In this document: positions 1 through 7,339 of the stretch, piece after piece
Position numbering within the stretch: the stretch's first letter is position 1
Layout: each line of letters starts with the position of its first letter
From: CALCTE01 sp045627885
GTDB taxonomy: Bacteria > Bacillota > Clostridia > Oscillospirales > CAG-272
NCBI GenBank assembly: GCA_045627885.1
Contig: JAZQOM010000058.1
Location: forward strand, 1-40,121
DNA length: 40,121 bases
Reading direction: 5' to 3'
The notes under the pieces: model-generated
Database searches by the model: none
The model's input: only the letters and a program-made list of their open reading frames with translations
What the model was told of the DNA's origin: nothing
Program-made: the position numbers and the translations under genes

Positions 1-243
1 CTTATTCTTAACATCAGTAAATATACCGTTACTCCGTTGGCTCTTTGGAGGGCTGTCTTTTATGTATTGCTTTGCCCAATCGTTATATTTGGTGTCTTTC
101 GGCACCATTTTGCGTTTGCCGGTTACGGGATCCCTGGAATAACGCTCACCGATGCCCTCCATATCCTCAAAATAGGTGGCGGTGCAACAGCGGCACCACG
201 GGTGGAACGGCGGGGCAGTTGAGCCCTCCTGGTATTCGCTCAT
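1..243 (-). pseudogene. C-terminal fragment of a phage minor head (capsid morphogenesis) protein, cut by the window edge
   Basis: The minus strand is open from an ATG at 243 to the window edge (81 codons, no stop). The product starts MSEYQEG and continues with APPFHPWCRC, GERYSRDPVTGK and DTKYNDW. The PPFHPxCRC signature followed by a charged GER..RDP stretch is typical of the C-terminal part of tailed-phage minor head proteins (SPP1 gp7 / Mu gpF-like), which act in procapsid assembly. In that family MSEYQ is an internal sequence, normally preceded by a few hundred residues. Here a TGA lies two codons upstream of the ATG and the N-terminal part is absent. I therefore read it as a remnant. The family call is from memory of the motif; the truncation is seen directly. 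It lies on the 3' side of ssrA, a known integrase target. Confidence 0.6.
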
Positions 244-341
244 ATATCACAGAGCAAAACACCGTTGAACACCAAAAACGCCGGATAATAGAAATGCGCC
301 CAGCCTATGAGGCAAGGCGCAAAAAAGCCGAAAAGGCTTGA
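244..341 (+). pseudogene. Possible 3' end of a broken plus-strand gene
   Basis: A plus-strand frame ending in TGA at 339-341 encodes a tail rich in Glu, Lys and Arg (...EHQKRRIIEMRPAYEARR...KAEKA). The same frame left of about 240 reads through the antisense of the phage head fragment and is not protein-like, so only the last 30 or so codons look coding. The change at about 240-250 suggests a recombination joint. The family is not recognised. It could equally be chance coding in non-coding DNA. Confidence 0.25.
321..339 (-). terminator. Intrinsic terminator downstream of ssrA (distal)
   Basis: On the minus strand AAGCC-TTTTC-GGCTT is followed directly by TTTT, a short hairpin with a T tract. 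It lies about 100 nt downstream of the tmRNA 3' end and could stop ssrA transcription or the displaced phage gene. Confidence 0.4.
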
Positions 342-346
342 TATTA

Positions 347-379
347 CGGGAAAATCCCGGAGTTTTTTAACGCTCCGGG
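347..379 (-). terminator. GC-rich hairpin downstream of ssrA (proximal)
   Basis: CCCGGAG (356-362) pairs with CTCCGGG (373-379). Read on the minus strand the stem is followed by ATTTT. A second small stem, CGGGA/TCCCG (347-351 with 355-359), overlaps it. This is the first stable stem after the tmRNA 3' end at 440, but its T tract is weak. Confidence 0.4.
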
Positions 380-439
380 CTCTCGATAATTAAAGCAAAT
401 ACATTCTTATATACATAAAAAGTTCGTATCTGCTTGTTA

Positions 440-788
440 TGGTGGAGGCGAGGGGAATCGAACCCCTGTCCGAAAACCGTTCCATACAACTTTCTCCGAG
501 CGCAGATATGCGATAAATTCCCACTTGCGGCACAGCATATCAAGAACCGCAAGCAGTAGCTTCATAAATTCGTGGAAGTCCTCAAAGCTTCGGACAACTC
601 ATGTTCACTGCTAAATGACACCGGATTCCGCAGCCGCAGTGCTCTGCGGGCCGATGGCCGCCTAATAGTTAGGCAGCGATTCTGTTAGTATTAGCGTTTA
701 ATTTTATAAAAATTGCGTTTTATTGAGCGTTCCGCCACGCTGCTCGCTTATCGTACTTCACAATCCCCGTCGAAACCTTTACGCCCCC
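440..788 (-). ncRNA. ssrA: tmRNA (transfer-messenger RNA)
   Basis: The minus strand starts GGGGGCG at 788 and ends CGCCTCC-A-CCA at 440. These ends form a seven-pair acceptor stem with G.U at position 3, the alanine identity pair. The 3' end carries a T-arm with GGTTCGATTCC and an encoded CCA; total length is 349 nt. The message part starts at GCT (695-693), 94 nt from the 5' end, close to the E. coli resume position, and reads ANTNRIAA then TAA (671-669), so the full tag would be A-ANTNRIAA. With SmpB, encoded just upstream, it rescues stalled ribosomes and tags the nascent chain for proteolysis. A Lon protease, one possible consumer of tagged proteins, is encoded at 36256-38676. Confidence 0.97.
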
Positions 789-794
789 TTATAT

Positions 795-800
795 ATTATA
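795..800 (-). promoter_or_regulatory. Probable ssrA -10 box
   Basis: TATAAT on the minus strand ends seven bases before the tmRNA 5' end at 788, the spacing expected for direct initiation. No good -35 is visible at the matching distance (about 818-823), so it may be weak, or ssrA may also be co-transcribed from smpB. Confidence 0.45.
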
Positions 801-809
801 TAGCTCGCG

Positions 810-1280
810 CTATCTTATCGACGATGAATTCTTCATTGTTCTTCTTATATCTTTTTCAGAATCGCGCTTTGCCATATAATCTCTCTTGTCGTATAGCTTT
901 TTACCTCTGCAAAGACCGACCGACATTTTGATATGAGAATTCTTGAAATAAAGCGAAATCGGCACAAGTGAATATCCTTTTTTCTGCACAAGCGAAAAAA
1001 GCTTGAGAATTTCTTTTTTGTGCATCAGCAGTTTTCTTTTTCGCAAAGGGTCTTTGTTGAAAATATTGCCCTTTTCATAAGGACTTATGTGCATTCCGAG
1101 AACAAAAAGCTCGCCGCCGTCTATTGTACAATAGCTGTCTTTTATGTTCACTTGACCTTGCCGCAGGCTTTTTACTTCTGTTCCGACAAGCTCGATTCCC
1201 GCTTCATAGGTTTCTTCTACGAAATAATCATGGAAAGCTTTTCGGTTAAGCGATATTGTATTATCATTTTTCTTTTCCAT
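810..1280 (-). CDS. smpB: SsrA-binding protein SmpB
   Basis: SmpB binds the tRNA-like domain of tmRNA and delivers it to stalled ribosomes in the cytoplasm. The 156-residue product has the usual family length and landmarks: N-terminal LNRKAFHDYF, then YEAGIELVGTEVKSLRQGQ, GELFVLGMHISPYEKGN, LVPISLYFKN and the Lys/Arg-rich tail that inserts into the mRNA channel (KRDSEKDIRR). The ATG at 1280 is chosen over one 45 bases upstream because an AAGGAGGC site sits 8 bases before it and homologues start there. The stop lies 21 bases before the 5' end of ssrA, so protein and RNA partner are paired in one locus, as is common in Firmicutes. Confidence 0.97.
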   Translation of the reverse strand: MEKKNDNTISLNRKAFHDYFVEETYEAGIELVGTEVKSLRQGQVNIKDSYCTIDGGELFVLGMHISPYEKGNIFNKDPLRKRKLLMHKKEILKLFSLVQKKGYSLVPISLYFKNSHIKMSVGLCRGKKLYDKRDYMAKRDSEKDIRRTMKNSSSIR

Positions 1281-1313
1281 ATAAAAAGCCTCCTTATAAT
1301 TTCGGTAATGCTG

Positions 1314-1342
1314 ATTATATAACAAAAAAGAATAATTGTCAA
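1314..1342 (-). promoter_or_regulatory. smpB promoter
   Basis: On the minus strand TTGACA (1342-1337), 17 bases, TATAAT (1319-1314): a perfect sigma-A consensus, 33 bases before the smpB ATG. Confidence 0.85.
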
Positions 1343-1415
1343 TCGAAGTTTGTACTATTGAGCAATTTGCACTAAAAATATCAAATGAATTTTACAAATA
1401 TTTATAGATTCGATA

Positions 1416-1444
1416 TTGACAAGCAATACTAAATGTTGTAGAAT
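1416..1444 (+). promoter_or_regulatory. xpt promoter
   Basis: TTGACA (1416-1421), 17 bases, TAGAAT (1439-1444). Initiation near 1451 would put the purine riboswitch at the 5' end of the transcript. Confidence 0.85.
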
Positions 1445-1467
1445 TTAATCACAGACAACTTAATCAT

Positions 1468-1536
1468 GTCGATATATATCAAATAATATGGATTTGAAGT
1501 TTCTACCCGATGACCTTAAATTTTCGGACTATCGAA
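1468..1536 (+). promoter_or_regulatory. Purine riboswitch aptamer, guanine class
   Basis: The region carries the conserved purine-aptamer core: P1 strands TCGAT (about 1469-1473) and ATCGA (1531-1535); P2 TCAAAT/ATTTGA around loop AATATGG; the junction AGTTTCTACC; and a P3 loop with CCTTAAA. The specificity base, in GGACTAT just before the P1 3' strand, is C, as in the B. subtilis xpt aptamer. Adenine aptamers have U there. Guanine or hypoxanthine binding should reduce expression of xpt downstream. Confidence 0.93.
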
Positions 1537-1542
1537 CAAAAC

Positions 1543-1572
1543 AAGATAAGGTTTATTTGCCTTGTCTTTTTT
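1543..1572 (+). terminator. Riboswitch expression-platform terminator 1
   Basis: AAGATAAGG (1543-1551) pairs with CCTTGTCTT (1560-1568), nine pairs including one G.U, loop TTTATTTG, followed by a T tract. It starts 7 bases after the aptamer, as expected for the ligand-controlled terminator. Confidence 0.8.
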
Positions 1573-1585
1573 CCGTTTTGCTTCG

Positions 1586-1616
1586 GGTGGGAATTTTCCC
1601 ACCTTATTTTTATTTT
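1586..1616 (+). terminator. Second terminator-like hairpin before xpt
   Basis: GGTGGGAA (1586-1593) pairs perfectly with TTCCCACC (1596-1603), followed by TTATTTTTATTTT that runs into the xpt ribosome binding site (GGAG at 1617-1620). The two-base loop means the top pairs probably open. It could be a backup terminator or limit ribosome access. Confidence 0.6.
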
Positions 1617-1626
1617 GGAGTATATT

Positions 1627-2202
1627 ATGGAACTGCTTGAAGAAAGAATCAAAAAAGACGCACAGGTACTCCCGGGTGACATATTAAAAGTAGATAATTT
1701 TCTCAATCATCAGATTGATGTACCTTTTCTCAGCAAGGTATGTGAAGAGTTTTACAGACTTTACAAGGACGAGGGAGTAAATAAGATACTGACCATTGAA
1801 GCATCCGGTATCGGAATTGCCTGCCTCACTGCTGCATATTTTAACTGTCCTGTTGTATTTGCAAAAAAATCCAAATCAAGCAATATAGGTGATGATTTTT
1901 ATTCATCGGAAATCTATTCGTACACACACGGAAATACCAACAAAGTAATCGTTTCCAAAAAGTATATCGGTTCTGCCGACAGAATTTTGATTATCGATGA
2001 TTTTCTTGCTAAAGGCAACGCTCTTGTCGGGCTTTCCGATATAGTAAAGCAATCGGGAGCCGTTCTTGTAGGAGCGGGAATAGCAGTTGAAAAAGAGTAT
2101 CAGGGCGGCGGAAATATGTTAAGAGCAGCCGGTATGAGAATCGAATCACTCGCAAAAATCAAGTCAATGACTGATGATGGCAAGCTCGAATTTACAAAAT
2201 AG
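1627..2202 (+). CDS. xpt: Xanthine phosphoribosyltransferase
   Basis: Converts xanthine plus PRPP to XMP in purine salvage. The 191-residue product matches the usual Xpt length. It opens MELLEERIKKDAQVLPGDILKVDNFLNHQID, has the base-binding region LTIEASGIGIA at about 56-66, and the PRPP-binding motif ILIIDDFLAKGNAL at about 120-133. The ATG at 1627 follows TTTGGAGTATATT; an upstream in-frame start at 1510 would lie inside the riboswitch and is rejected. The guanine-class riboswitch upstream is the classic regulator of xpt. Its place before a nucleoside importer and guaB fits a salvage module: XMP made here and IMP oxidised by GuaB both feed GMP synthesis. Confidence 0.95.
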   Translation: MELLEERIKKDAQVLPGDILKVDNFLNHQIDVPFLSKVCEEFYRLYKDEGVNKILTIEASGIGIACLTAAYFNCPVVFAKKSKSSNIGDDFYSSEIYSYTHGNTNKVIVSKKYIGSADRILIIDDFLAKGNALVGLSDIVKQSGAVLVGAGIAVEKEYQGGGNMLRAAGMRIESLAKIKSMTDDGKLEFTK

Positions 2203-2261
2203 GTTACAAGCCATTCGGCTGTAATATATAAAGTAGAAAATATTTTATGGAGGAAAAATCA

Positions 2262-3512
2262 ATGAAAAGAATTCTTGCAGTACTTCTCGCGCTTCTCATG
2301 ATTCCTTGCTTTGCATCATGCGGCTCCAAAGAAGAGGCTGACCTCAAGGTCGGTGCAATTCTCGTAGGTGATGAAACCGAAGGCTATTCACTCGCTCATA
2401 TGCAGGGTATCGAAGATGCCATTGCGAAACTCAAAGCTGAAGGCAAAACTGTTGTTCTCAACTACAAAAAGAAGGTCGGTGAAGACCCCTCAGTTGCTAC
2501 TAACGCAAAACAGCTTATTGCCGGCGGATGCAATGTTATTATCACAAACTCTTACGGTCATCAGTTCAACTTTGATGATGACAAAATCATCAAAAACAAC
2601 CCCAATGTAACTTTTGTTGCTATGACAGGCGACCTTGCGGCAGTTTCAGGTCTTCCTAACTACAAGAATGCTTTCACAAAAGTTTTTGAATCCAGATATG
2701 TATCCGGTGTTGTTGCCGGACTCAAGCTCAAGGCTCTTCTCGACTCCGGTGAGCTCTCTGTAGAGAATCACCCCGAGTGCTTTGACGGCGAAAATGTTAA
2801 GATTGGTTATGTCGGAGCTTTCAACTATGCAGAGGTTGTTTCCGGTTATACCGCATTCTATCTCGGCATTAAGAGCCAGGTAAGCAATGTCACAATGATT
2901 GTTAAGTACACAAACTCTTGGTTCAGCGAACAGAGAGAAGCTGCAGTTGCAGAATTCCTTATGAGCCAGGGCTGCGTAATCATCGGTCAGCACGCTGACT
3001 CCACCGGTGCTCCTGCCGCTGTTCAGAAGGCACACACAAACGGTTCACATCCTGTTACATACTCGGTTGGCTACAATGTATCCATGACCGATGTTGCTCC
3101 CGATGTTGCACTCACTTCCGCAGGAAATATTTGGAGCGCTTATTACTATGAGCTTTTCTCAAATCTCATAAACGGCAAAGAAGTTCCCACCGACTGGGCA
3201 AAGGGCTATGCCGATGAAGCTGTATGCATAACCGACCTCGGCAAGAGCTGCGCACCCGATACCAAAGCGGCAGTTGATGCAACAATCGCAGCTATAAAGG
3301 ACGGTTCACTCAAAGTATTTGATGTATCCAAATTTACAGTTGGCGGCGAAACTCTTACAACTTACACCGGCGCATACGGTATGAACGGTGCTGAAACTCT
3401 TACAACAGAAAACGGAATTACATATTTCAACGAGTCTTCACTCCGTGCTGCTCCTTACTTTGATATTCGTATTGACGGCATTACAGAGATTGCTTCTGAT
3501 TACGAAGACTAA
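2262..3512 (+). CDS. BMP-family nucleoside-binding lipoprotein of an ABC importer
   Basis: A 416-residue extracytoplasmic substrate-binding protein with a lipoprotein signal: MKRILAVLLALLMIPCFASC, acylated Cys at about residue 20. BMP/PnrA-like features follow: VGAILVGDETEGYSLAHMQGI, the VIITNSYGH strand and the KIGYVGAFNYAEVVSGY hinge region. BMP proteins of this kind bind purine nucleosides (PnrA of Treponema, NupN/YufN of B. subtilis), and the neighbours are an ATPase and two permeases of the NupOPQ type. The ATG at 2262 is preferred because the in-frame ATG at 2247 overlaps the GGAGG that serves 2262. A weak stem (2204-2212 with 2217-2224) separates it from xpt, so the riboswitch transcript may continue into it. 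The exact nucleoside is not determined. Confidence 0.88.
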   Translation: MKRILAVLLALLMIPCFASCGSKEEADLKVGAILVGDETEGYSLAHMQGIEDAIAKLKAEGKTVVLNYKKKVGEDPSVATNAKQLIAGGCNVIITNSYGHQFNFDDDKIIKNNPNVTFVAMTGDLAAVSGLPNYKNAFTKVFESRYVSGVVAGLKLKALLDSGELSVENHPECFDGENVKIGYVGAFNYAEVVSGYTAFYLGIKSQVSNVTMIVKYTNSWFSEQREAAVAEFLMSQGCVIIGQHADSTGAPAAVQKAHTNGSHPVTYSVGYNVSMTDVAPDVALTSAGNIWSAYYYELFSNLINGKEVPTDWAKGYADEAVCITDLGKSCAPDTKAAVDATIAAIKDGSLKVFDVSKFTVGGETLTTYTGAYGMNGAETLTTENGITYFNESSLRAAPYFDIRIDGITEIASDYED

Positions 3513-3524
3513 ATTAATACCTAC

Positions 3525-3559
3525 ACAATAAAGGGAAGTCTTCGGCTTCCCTTTATTGT
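3525..3559 (+). terminator. Strong intercistronic hairpin after the binding-protein gene
   Basis: Positions 3525-3538 and 3546-3559 are perfect inverted copies (14 pairs, loop TCTTCGG), 13 bases after the bmp stop. The following sequence AATTTATTC is not a full T tract. It probably acts as partial terminator or 3' mRNA stabiliser, giving more binding protein than ATPase and permease. Confidence 0.7.
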
Positions 3560-3580
3560 AATTTATTCGGAGGACTGATT

Positions 3581-5128
3581 ATGCAGGAAAATGAAAAGAA
3601 GATAGCCGTTGAAATGCGGGATATTAAGAAGGTATTCGGCAGAATTACCGCCAACAAGAATGCCAATCTTAAAGTTTATGAAGGCGAAATCCTTGCTCTT
3701 CTCGGCGAAAACGGAAGCGGAAAAACAACACTGATGAATATGCTTTCCGGAATTTATTATCCGGATTCGGGAGAAATATTTGTAAATGGTCAACCTGTAT
3801 CCATCGGCTCACCGAAGGACGCCTTTACTTACGGAATAGGTATGATTCATCAGCATTTCAAGCTTGTAGATATATTTACGGCTGTTGAGAATGTTGCACT
3901 TGTTTCGGGAGAAAAGGGTAAATACAGTCTAAAAAAAGTTGCAGCGAAAATCAAAGAAATATGCGATAGATACGGTTTTCAGCTTGACCCTCAGCAGAAG
4001 GTTTACAATATGACCGTATCGCAAAAACAAACTCTTGAAATTATTAAAGTGTTATACAGAGGAGCAAATATTCTTATTCTTGATGAGCCTACCGCCGTGC
4101 TCACTCCTCAGGAAACGGACAAGCTTTTCGAAGTAATCCGTAATATGAAAAACGACGGGAAGTCAGTTATAATCATAACTCATAAGTTGCATGAGGTGCT
4201 CGCGATATCCGACAGAGTTGCCATATTGAGAAAGGGCGAGCATGTCGGCACAGTACTTACCAAAGATGCAACAGAGCTTTCTCTTACCGAAATGATGGTA
4301 GGGCAGAAAGTTGAACTTGATATTGAAAGACCGGAACCTGTTGACCCCAAGCCGAGAATTGTGATAAACAATCTCAGCTGCATCAATTCCGATGGCGTCA
4401 AGGTTCTTGACGATATATCCGTGACCATAAATAGCGGCGAAATTCTCGGAATCGCCGGCATTTCCGGATGCGGACAAAAAGAATTGCTTGAATCTGTTGC
4501 CGGACTTCAGAAGGCTGAAGCGGGAAGCAGCATCATCTTCTATTCACCGGACGATTCAAAGCCGCACGAGCTTATCGGAAAATCTCCGAAGCAGATAAGA
4601 AAGCTCGGCGTTGCCCTCTCGTTCGTTCCCGAAGACAGACTCGGCATGGGACTTGTCGGCTCAATGGGTATGACCGAGAATATGATGCTTCGTTATTACG
4701 AAAACAATCATACAATTTTTGCCGAAACCAAACAGCCGCACGACCTCGCCGTTAAGATTAAAGAAGAGCTTGAAGTCGTAACTCCCGATATCAATGTTCC
4801 CGTCAGAACGCTTTCGGGAGGTAATGTTCAAAAGGTTCTTGTCGGACGCGAAATCGCGGCATCGCCCACGGTTCTCATGACTGCGTACGCCGTTCGCGGA
4901 CTCGACATCAACACCTCGTATACTATTTACAGACTTCTCAATGAGCAGAAGAAAAAAGGCGTTGCCGTTGTATTTGTCGGTGAAGACCTTGATGTATTGC
5001 TTGCTTTGTGCGACAAGATTATAATTCTTTGCGGCGGAAAGCTCAACGGTATTGTCGATGCCAAGAGTACAACAAAACAAGAAGTCGGACTTCTTATGAC
5101 AAATCTTAAAAAGGAGGAAAGCAAATGA
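3581..5128 (+). CDS. Nucleoside ABC importer ATPase, two fused ATPase domains (NupO-like)
   Basis: A 515-residue double ATPase of the sugar/nucleoside importer class. Domain 1 (about 8-245) is complete: Walker A GENGSGKTT, signature VSQKQ, Walker B ILILDEPTAVL and the switch His in IITHKLHE. Domain 2 (about 260-505) has the family's degenerate Walker A (GISGCGQKEL), a good LSGGN signature, and YAVRGLD where homologues usually have QPTRGLD. ATP hydrolysis probably occurs mainly at one site. The protein would sit on the inner membrane face, driving uptake through the two permeases downstream. GGAGG lies 8 bases before the ATG at 3581. The stop overlaps the next start (ATGA). Confidence 0.92.
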   Translation: MQENEKKIAVEMRDIKKVFGRITANKNANLKVYEGEILALLGENGSGKTTLMNMLSGIYYPDSGEIFVNGQPVSIGSPKDAFTYGIGMIHQHFKLVDIFTAVENVALVSGEKGKYSLKKVAAKIKEICDRYGFQLDPQQKVYNMTVSQKQTLEIIKVLYRGANILILDEPTAVLTPQETDKLFEVIRNMKNDGKSVIIITHKLHEVLAISDRVAILRKGEHVGTVLTKDATELSLTEMMVGQKVELDIERPEPVDPKPRIVINNLSCINSDGVKVLDDISVTINSGEILGIAGISGCGQKELLESVAGLQKAEAGSSIIFYSPDDSKPHELIGKSPKQIRKLGVALSFVPEDRLGMGLVGSMGMTENMMLRYYENNHTIFAETKQPHDLAVKIKEELEVVTPDINVPVRTLSGGNVQKVLVGREIAASPTVLMTAYAVRGLDINTSYTIYRLLNEQKKKGVAVVFVGEDLDVLLALCDKIIILCGGKLNGIVDAKSTTKQEVGLLMTNLKKEESK

Positions 5129-6255
5129 GAATCGTAAAAAATAACAATCATTCGCGCCTCCACAGCTTTTTGGTAAAGGCGGGCTCTTTGCTTACAGCCG
5201 CTGTTATCTGCGGAATCTACATTATGATTGTCAGCAAAGGTGAGGTTTCAATCTTCCAGGCTTTAGACATAATGTGGACGGGTACATTCGGAATAATCGG
5301 CAACGCGGACAGTATGAAGACAATGATTTGGGATACCGGAATTCAGTCCGCGAAGCTCTTGTGCATCGCGGTTGCACTTACTCCCGCGTTCAAAATGAAA
5401 TTTTGGAATATCGGTGCCGAAGGTCAGATGGTAATGGGCGGTATGGCTGCCGCAATCCTCATGCATGATTATGTAAACCTTCCCAGACCTCTTCTTTTGG
5501 TATTGGTAGTTGTTTCTTGTGTTGTTGCCGGAGCGATTTGGGGAATTATTCCCGCATTCTGCAAGGCAGAATGGGGAACAAACGAAACACTGTTTACCCT
5601 TATGATGAACTATGTTGCAATGAAGATAATGGATTACTTCTACAACGCGTGGAAGGGCAAATTATCATCACTTCCTCCTTTTAATACAAAGACATGGTTC
5701 CCTGCATTATTCGGACAGGATTTTGCGTGGAATATAGTAATTTTCGTAGCGCTTACGATTTTGATGTATTTCTATCTCAAGAAGACAAAGCATGGATACG
5801 AAATAGCGGTAGTCGGCGATTCTGTAAATACAGCAAGATATGCCGGCATCAATGTAAAGAAAGTCATTATCCGCACTATGGCTATATCGGGCGCTATATG
5901 CGGACTTTGCGGCGGTCTTACCGTTGCGGCTCATAACCATAACATCGCTTCGTCAGCCGAGGCAATTCACGCAGTTACAAGCGGTTACGGATTTACTGCC
6001 ATAATCGTAGCATGGCTTGCCAACTTCAATACAATCGGTATGATTTTGATATCTGTTTTGATTATCTTCCTCGAGAAAGGTACAAGCGCTATCGGCGACC
6101 AGTTTACTGCTTTCTCTTCTGGCGGCGGAAGCGTTCTTATCGGAATAGTTCTTTTCTGCATAATCGGCGGCGCCTTCTTCAATAATTACAAGATTATCAT
6201 TGAAGGCAAAAAGAAAGCTGCAAAGAATATTGTCGAGAAAGGGGCGAATAACTGA
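5125..6255 (+). CDS. Nucleoside ABC importer permease 1 (NupP-like)
   Basis: A 376-residue polytopic membrane protein of the BPD_transp_2 family (YufP/NupP branch), with a first helix at about 15-35 (AGSLLTAAVICGIYIMIV) and eight or more segments. The family landmark MKFWNIGAEGQMVMGGMAAAIL is near 90-110, and the coupling-loop region GYEIAVVGDSVNTARYAGINVKKVIIRTMAISGAI is near 225-260. It pairs with the next gene to form the transmembrane channel. It overlaps the ATPase gene by four bases and the second permease gene by one, so stoichiometry is probably set by translational coupling. Confidence 0.92.
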   Translation: MRIVKNNNHSRLHSFLVKAGSLLTAAVICGIYIMIVSKGEVSIFQALDIMWTGTFGIIGNADSMKTMIWDTGIQSAKLLCIAVALTPAFKMKFWNIGAEGQMVMGGMAAAILMHDYVNLPRPLLLVLVVVSCVVAGAIWGIIPAFCKAEWGTNETLFTLMMNYVAMKIMDYFYNAWKGKLSSLPPFNTKTWFPALFGQDFAWNIVIFVALTILMYFYLKKTKHGYEIAVVGDSVNTARYAGINVKKVIIRTMAISGAICGLCGGLTVAAHNHNIASSAEAIHAVTSGYGFTAIIVAWLANFNTIGMILISVLIIFLEKGTSAIGDQFTAFSSGGGSVLIGIVLFCIIGGAFFNNYKIIIEGKKKAAKNIVEKGANN

Positions 6256-7265
6256 TGCTTGATACAATACTTTCGTGGATAACAAGAGCAATTGTTTTCG
6301 GCGCTGTTATTATATACGGCGCGCTCGGAGAAACGATAACGGAAAAATCGGGCAATATGAACCTCGGTACTCCAGGTGTAATGTGTATCGGCGGTGTTGC
6401 CGGATTCTGCGGCGCATATTTGTATGAGCTCAATACACAGTCGCCTCTATGGTTTGTTACAATAATAATTACGATTGCTTCTTCTTTTTTGGCAGCCGCA
6501 CTTGCCGGTGCTCTGTTCTGCTTTTTAACAACAACTCTTAAAGCAAATCAGAATGTTACCGGTCTTGCGATGACAATATTCGGAACAGGACTTGCAAAAT
6601 CTCTCGGAATGTTTGTAATTCCCAAGGGAACAACAACAGTTAAAGCATCATTTGCAAACAGTATATTCTCAAAAACAATCAATATTGATTTAGGTGACAG
6701 TGCACTTGCAAAGATAATCAAAACCGAAGTTTTCGGACACGGTTTTATGATGTATCTTTCAATAGTAGTTGTTATAATATCAGCAATCGTATTAAAGAAA
6801 ACGAGAGTAGGACTCAACTTAAGAGCCGTGGGCGAGAATCCCGCGACTGCCGATGCCGCAGGCATCAATGTTACAAAGTATAAGTATATTGCAACAATGG
6901 TTGGAGCCGGAATATCCGGACTTGGCGGTGCATACTACATACTCGACTACAACTATGGCGGATGGTCAACCGGTGCGGCTTCCGAACTGCAGGCTCTCGG
7001 CTGGCTTGCCGTTGCACTTGTCATATTTGCCGTTTGGAGACCTCTCAATCTTCTGTGGGGCGCACTTGTATTCGGCATTTTCTACTGGCTTTATAACTAC
7101 ATCGGCGTTTTCGGTGTAAGACTTACTTCTGCTCAAAGCTCGTTGCTTGAGTCAATACCTTATTTAATCACTATTGTCGTTCTTATTGTATCGAGTATCA
7201 GAAAGAGAAGAGAAAATCAGCCTCCGGCTGCTCTCGGACTTCCTTATTTCAGAGAAGACAGATAA
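6255..7265 (+). CDS. Nucleoside ABC importer permease 2 (NupQ-like)
   Basis: A 336-residue polytopic membrane protein paralogous to the preceding permease. It shows the family opening YGALGETITEKSGNMNLGTPGVMCIGG near 20-48 and the coupling-loop sequence LNLRAVGENPATADAAGINVTKYKYIATMVGAGISGLGGA near 190-230. The ATG at 6255 overlaps the previous stop (TGATG), with AAAGGGGCG upstream. The gene ends just before the guaB promoter, closing the importer operon. No terminator is visible between them, so some read-through into guaB is possible. Confidence 0.92.
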   Translation: MLDTILSWITRAIVFGAVIIYGALGETITEKSGNMNLGTPGVMCIGGVAGFCGAYLYELNTQSPLWFVTIIITIASSFLAAALAGALFCFLTTTLKANQNVTGLAMTIFGTGLAKSLGMFVIPKGTTTVKASFANSIFSKTINIDLGDSALAKIIKTEVFGHGFMMYLSIVVVIISAIVLKKTRVGLNLRAVGENPATADAAGINVTKYKYIATMVGAGISGLGGAYYILDYNYGGWSTGAASELQALGWLAVALVIFAVWRPLNLLWGALVFGIFYWLYNYIGVFGVRLTSAQSSLLESIPYLITIVVLIVSSIRKRRENQPPAALGLPYFREDR

Positions 7266-7280
7266 ATAATTATATATTTA

Positions 7281-7309
7281 TTGACTTTTGTATTCTTCTG
7301 TGATAGAAT
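7281..7309 (+). promoter_or_regulatory. guaB promoter
   Basis: TTGACT (7281-7286), 17 bases, TAGAAT (7304-7309), then GGGAG before the ATG at 7340. No riboswitch fits in the short leader, so guaB can be expressed independently of the xpt riboswitch. Confidence 0.85.
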
Positions 7310-7339
7310 AGCGAAAATACATATAAACGGGAGACTGAA

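Noticed and set aside
367..552. Open frame on the minus strand over the ssrA 3' region
   Set aside because: It lies across the tmRNA acceptor end and has no protein features; it is a shadow of the RNA gene.
713..931. Plus-strand open frame across the ssrA 5' end and smpB 3' end
   Set aside because: Antisense to smpB and tmRNA, with no ribosome binding site or recognisable domain.
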